DNA of 64,000 nucleotides, from positions 310,001 to 374,000 of the forward strand of contig JAVHJL010000004.1 of the NCBI GenBank assembly GCA_036971715.1, written 5' to 3'. Both the position numbers and the translations under genes were made by a program. This document shows, piece after piece, positions 60,189 to 64,000 of the stretch. Every line of letters begins with the position of its first letter. Position 1 is the stretch's first letter. The DNA is from Arthrobotrys musiformis. Its lineage: Eukaryota; Ascomycota; Orbiliomycetes; Orbiliales; Orbiliaceae. The notes below the pieces were generated by a model. It saw nothing but the letters and a program-made list of their open reading frames with translations, had not been told where the DNA came from and made no database searches.

Positions 60189-62360
60189 TTAATACCGCTC
60201 CTTTGGGAAAGCGTATGCATCCTCCCAGAATCTCTCGGGTGAAGGAGGTCCATTGCTAAGCAAATATGTTGAGAACCCCTGCAGCTGAGAAATGGTCAGA
60301 GCCGTCTCCAAATCTACTGGCTTGACGTGCGGTGGGAATAAAGTGGTACTCCGATCACCACGCAATGGATTATTGACGGAAACCCTATCAAACGAAACGG
60401 CGAGATAGCACGGTTTGGGGCTGGTTAACCGGCTGCAGTAGTTACTGCATGATCGTTTGTCAATCACGATAAGCCTGACCGATGGCGCTCTGTGCACGGG
60501 AGGTTCAGAGAGGGTGGTTAAGAAGACGTTTATCTCGTTCGCAGCGAGGACGTCTTTACATTGGGAGGATAACCACACTTGATAGTCTGTGTGTGTCGGT
60601 TTCCATCCGAGAAGGCGGAGGACCCTTAGGGGTTTGAGATATAGGAGCTGTGAGATTTAGTTAGATTGGTCGATCGTTATAGGGTTCACGAACGAGGGCG
60701 TTCTGTAGATTTGGGGTTTACTTACCTTGACGATAAGTAGGCTGGGGTTTGGGATGGCTAACTCCTGTAGACACTCCCAATTGTGCCGGCTAAGCATCGT
60801 GGATGCGAAAAGTACGCTATCCCTGAGAAGGCCCGCTGTGGTCGGACACTCCATTGGATCTCGCTGGGGCGCCTGGCATCCTACCCACAACCTTCGGATT
60901 TTCTTTTTATCGACGAAGGAGTAGGTTTCGGCCATGTCATCATTTAGATGACGATACCCTGTCAATTGAAGGGTGTGAACCGATTCCATCCGCGGCAGGT
61001 TATATCGCAGGGAAGTACATGTTACTTCCCCAGCGGGCACTTCACTGTTTGTGCTTGACAGATAAAACTCCGGTTCCCCGTCTTGTTTGGTGAGATTTAT
61101 AGCGACGAACCGACGATCGCATTCGCAGATTTGCAAGGACTCGATGTGACGCGCGCCCGCGTCGAAGAGACGACGGACGAGTTTGTTGGAGTCGGTGCAG
61201 CCGGATAATCTTATCCTGGTCAACCTCTCGCAGCCCGCGATCATTTTTCCAAGGATCATTGCGAGGCTGCGGAATTGGGTATCGTGGATTATGTGGAGCT
61301 GTTCGAGGGCCGGAAGATTGATCTCTGTGAAATCAAGGTTTTGATGCGGCACCTCTGAAGAAATGAGGTCATCCGCATCCGCTGCCCATGCAGGGAAACG
61401 GGGGAATACTTGGTGGTGAGGGTTGCCGAGTTTCAGTCTTCTCAGGGTGGCTGAGTTTTGATGGATAATGCTGAGTAGTGTCGGGGCAGCTTCTTTCATG
61501 ACATTAAAAACCTCCAAGGTTGTGAGCCTCATTTCAGCAGCTCTGAAGAAGGCCGGAGGGATATAGAAGCCTTCAACGAGGTCAGAATGTGACCCAATGT
61601 CGCCGAGAGAAAGCTCTGTGATCGATCTTTGGCGGTCAAGGACCAAAGCCAGTGTTTTGAGGGAGGTTGCACATGCAAATCTGCAAATGGCAATGTCAGC
61701 TTTGATCAAGATCTGTATACGTATTTGCAAAGGAGATTCCAATATTATGATATTAACTGTGGGCTCAAGGTATGACTTACTTGACGCTCAGAAGCTGATT
61801 ATCCAGAAGCTTCCCGATGATCAATCTCAAGATCACATCGTCCATTCCGGTTATATTCTTCTTGTTTGAGACCGACCTTTCGCCGGGAGAGCTAAAGCTG
61901 GACCGGACACGCGGAATGGTGACTTTAGAAGCTGTTTTCAAGTGCCGTAGATATCTTAGAACCTCCGGCGTTGGTTCTGAAAGTATCTCTTCCACATATC
62001 TTAGAGGCAGGCCACAGCTGCTTCGGATGCCCGGCTCTGAATGGTAGAAATTCAGGGTTAAGGAACGGTGTAGAACTGAATATGCTATGGTGCGTGTTAT
62101 GGAGGAACATTCAGCTATGGTTTTTAGTTCCTCTTTGTCGAGCTAGAAAGATTGAATCAAGCGTGAGTGTTAGTATAATAATCAAGCAAGCAGCTTCATA
62201 GGAAGACCAAGGACTCTTTGGAAAGTGAATTATATATTAACAAGGGACATCCTCGTATACTTAAAAACCTGAAGATTCTTTCGACAATTTCGGGAGGCAG
62301 GTCGAGAAGCTTAAAAAGCTTTCGCGGAGGAGCAAGTGCTAATTCGCTTCTACTCTCCAT
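60189..62360 (-). CDS. F-box/LRR-like protein with an unresolved first junction
   Basis: Exons on the minus strand: start at 62360, then 61781-62142, 60726-61680 and 60189-60647. The start region holds an F-box LLDLPPEIVERIFRFL; the second exon begins LDKEELKTIAECSSITR. Leu-rich repeats follow (LRRLKLGNPH, LPALEQLHIIH, LTRIRLSGCTD). Introns 2 and 3 are clean (GTAAGT, CAG). The first junction is not: the only in-phase donor, GTCTTC near 62207, is weak and gives 642 residues, while better sites (GTTTTT, GTATAC) put exon 2 out of frame. So either the weak donor is used, a base is wrong, or the gene is damaged. Probable SCF adaptor. The C-terminal 50 residues resemble the partial gene at the right edge. 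Confidence 0.68.
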
Positions 62361-63618
62361 TTTGATAAGGATTGATGAAACCGCGAGCCAAGGCTTTGGA
62401 ATTATTGAAGAAGAGGACCAAATATTGACAGAAGGGCTTTGACTGAAAGAGAATTTGAGATTATGGGATGAATGAAGGTGCGTTCAAACTTCAGATCAAT
62501 TGGGAATTGATATGAGCGTGTTAGATTGAGATGCAGCTATTGGAAGGAAGGAGGAGAGAGAGAGGAGAGAAGAAAGAAATGAAGGGAGGGGTGGGGAGCT
62601 TTATATAGGGATTGAAAGAGGGCACCGCTCGCGGGTCGAGGGAAATCATTTCTGTCAAAGAGTCCCAGATTAGCCTTCACGAGGGAAACTATGGAGTGTA
62701 AGGGCCTTTGGAGCGGTAGGGGCGTGTCGCCAAACCGCACGCTCTAAATATATATTTTGCTAGTGATATTAAATGTCGTCAAATGTAATGTAAAGAGCCC
62801 TCAAGCTAAGCCAAGGATACCGAAGATATGATATCGAAAAATCACGGTGCGTGCGTGCGTGCATATTCGGAATCGGGTGTATGCTCATGGGTCGACGATG
62901 ACCTCTCAATCCACAAGTGCATTTAGGAAGGGAGTGCGGATCCCGAGGGATATATATATATGTACTACTCCGTTTCTAATATTTCCCATAAAACGATAAT
63001 ATAAATCAACCTTGTATTTACCATTGCGCCGGTGTCTATACGAGGAAAATTTGCTGTAGATGTTATCGTAGAAGCTAGATCTACAGATATATCTATAGAA
63101 GGTCGTGTTTGAACAATTGTGATCAGATATTTACATTTATATGTTGCTAGTAAATTCGAGCTATAAATTTAAAGTAAATATTTCATTCATTCTCCGAGCT
63201 AAGGTGTTCAATTGGAAATTCAAAATCGGAGAGTTGTTTTGATCAATTGAAGGAAATCGAACTTCAGATAATACATCAACGTCTTTTCATTTTGTATAAA
63301 ATTGAAGCGGGCTTTAATTTTAGATCATCACGGGCCTCGGTGCTCTATCCTAACTATAATTAATGTCGCTCCATGGACTCGAGCTCGAGACCAATCCCGA
63401 GGGGTACATGGATACACTCGACCACATCAACAACGCATAAAATGCAACAATTTGTCCCACCTCACCGCATTCGCGTCAAAGCTTGGACCAGGCCGCTAGT
63501 CTAGCTATAGGAGCTAGGAGTCTACCCAGGCCGCCTCTGTGAATGTCCACATTTCGGGTTCGCGGATATCGTAACTGGACGTTATAGTTACCTTACCTTT
63601 GAGAAATTAGTAGCGCGC
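62361..63618. other. Intergenic between two related F-box-like genes
   Basis: Promoter of the upstream F-box-like gene with a GGAAGGAGGAGAGAGAG purine tract near 62540-62575 (CT-rich on the coding strand) and a TATATA box-like ATATATAAAG on the minus side near 62600. No gene seen. Confidence 0.55.
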
Positions 63619-64000
63619 TTATATATGCATCATGTTGATATTGTTGACGTCAGCTTCACCAAAAATGTAGTCCTGATCATCATCACCCCAGGCCCCTTCC
63701 GGTGTCGGCAAACCGCCTAGAGTAAGATACGATGAACATCCAGCCTTCCGACACCACCCCAAGGCATCCATCCTAGACCTCAGCATTCGGATTTTCCCAG
63801 CTTCAACCCCAAAGCACAGAGGATATCCTAACGCTGCCATATCATGGTCGCAGCTGCCTTCATTGTATCTCTCGTCCACGACAATAAGCCTTAGTTCAGG
63901 TGGGCGGTTATAGGTTGAGTTCGAATACTGATCAAGGCGTGCTATATACTCCCCAATTTTGGGAATGCAACCTAAATTCCGTTCCGGGCGTCTTCCAAAA
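63619..64000 (-). CDS. C-terminal part of an F-box-like protein, cut by the window edge
   Basis: The reading frame is open from 64000 to a stop at 63619 (about 126 residues), and its start lies outside the window. It reads PELRLIVVDERYNEGSCDHD and ends with YLTLGGLPTPEGAWGDDD, QDYIFGEAD. The end aligns by eye with the C-terminus of the gene at 60189-62360 (SVRLIVIDKR; STYLLSNGPPSPERFWEDAYAF), so the two are probably tandem paralogues. No more can be said of function. Confidence 0.6.
   Translation of the reverse strand, partial: FGRRPERNLGCIPKIGEYIARLDQYSNSTYNRPPELRLIVVDERYNEGSCDHDMAALGYPLCFGVEAGKIRMLRSRMDALGWCRKAGCSSYLTLGGLPTPEGAWGDDDQDYIFGEADVNNINMMHI

Overview
The window is chromosomal DNA of a filamentous ascomycete (Pezizomycotina). 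The evidence is short introns of about 57-120 nt with GTAAGT/GTACGT-like donors and CTAAC/CTGAC branch points, genes about 3 kb apart, pyrimidine-rich promoters, and typical fungal proteins (a lipase/NB-ARC/TPR receptor, a LaeA-like methyltransferase, F-box proteins, a GPI-anchored esterase). I cannot name the genus. There are no tRNA or rRNA genes, no CRISPR array and no intact transposon that I can see. Almost all genes contain introns, so the exon models below were built by hand from splice motifs, reading frame and family knowledge; every multi-exon model joins to a whole number of codons unless stated.

Layout. 0.6-5.6 kb: histidine phosphatase and secreted GPI-anchored esterase (both minus). 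6.3-14.5 kb: a BRD8/Bdc1-like bromodomain protein, frataxin and an Ama1/Mfr1-like APC/C activator (all minus). 15.5-22.5 kb: CTF8 (plus), a possible small convergent gene and a 1,617-residue proline-rich orphan. 23.2-28.9 kb: a two-span membrane protein head-to-head with an NLR-type receptor. 29.5-36.4 kb: DPH3, BET4, RPS6 (minus) and a JMJD7-like hydroxylase. 36.8-42.3 kb: an orphan with a TATA box, PRPP synthetase, and two small membrane proteins. 43.5-49.8 kb: a phosphatidylserine decarboxylase family enzyme, a 12-exon methyltransferase and a small secreted coiled-coil protein. 49.8-52.1 kb is a gene-poor stretch. 52.1-64 kb: an orphan, an F-box protein, cytosolic leucyl-tRNA synthetase and two related minus-strand F-box-like genes, the second cut by the window edge.

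Most genes are unrelated housekeeping functions: translation (RPS6, LeuRS, DPH3), nucleotide synthesis (PRPP synthetase), Fe-S biogenesis (frataxin), prenylation (BET4), cohesion and meiosis (CTF8, Ama1-like) and chromatin (BRD8-like). The accessory part is the NLR with its divergent membrane-protein neighbour, the methyltransferase/secreted-protein area and the F-box genes.

The most unusual signals are: (1) the Ama1-like gene can be joined in frame only through a 61-nt intron with AT...AC ends; (2) the NLR TPR region is thrown out of frame by an A11 run; (3) a 57-nt in-frame, stop-free intron in the small secreted protein gene; (4) an F-box gene whose first exon cannot be joined by a good splice site; (5) a start codon standing alone in its exon in frataxin.
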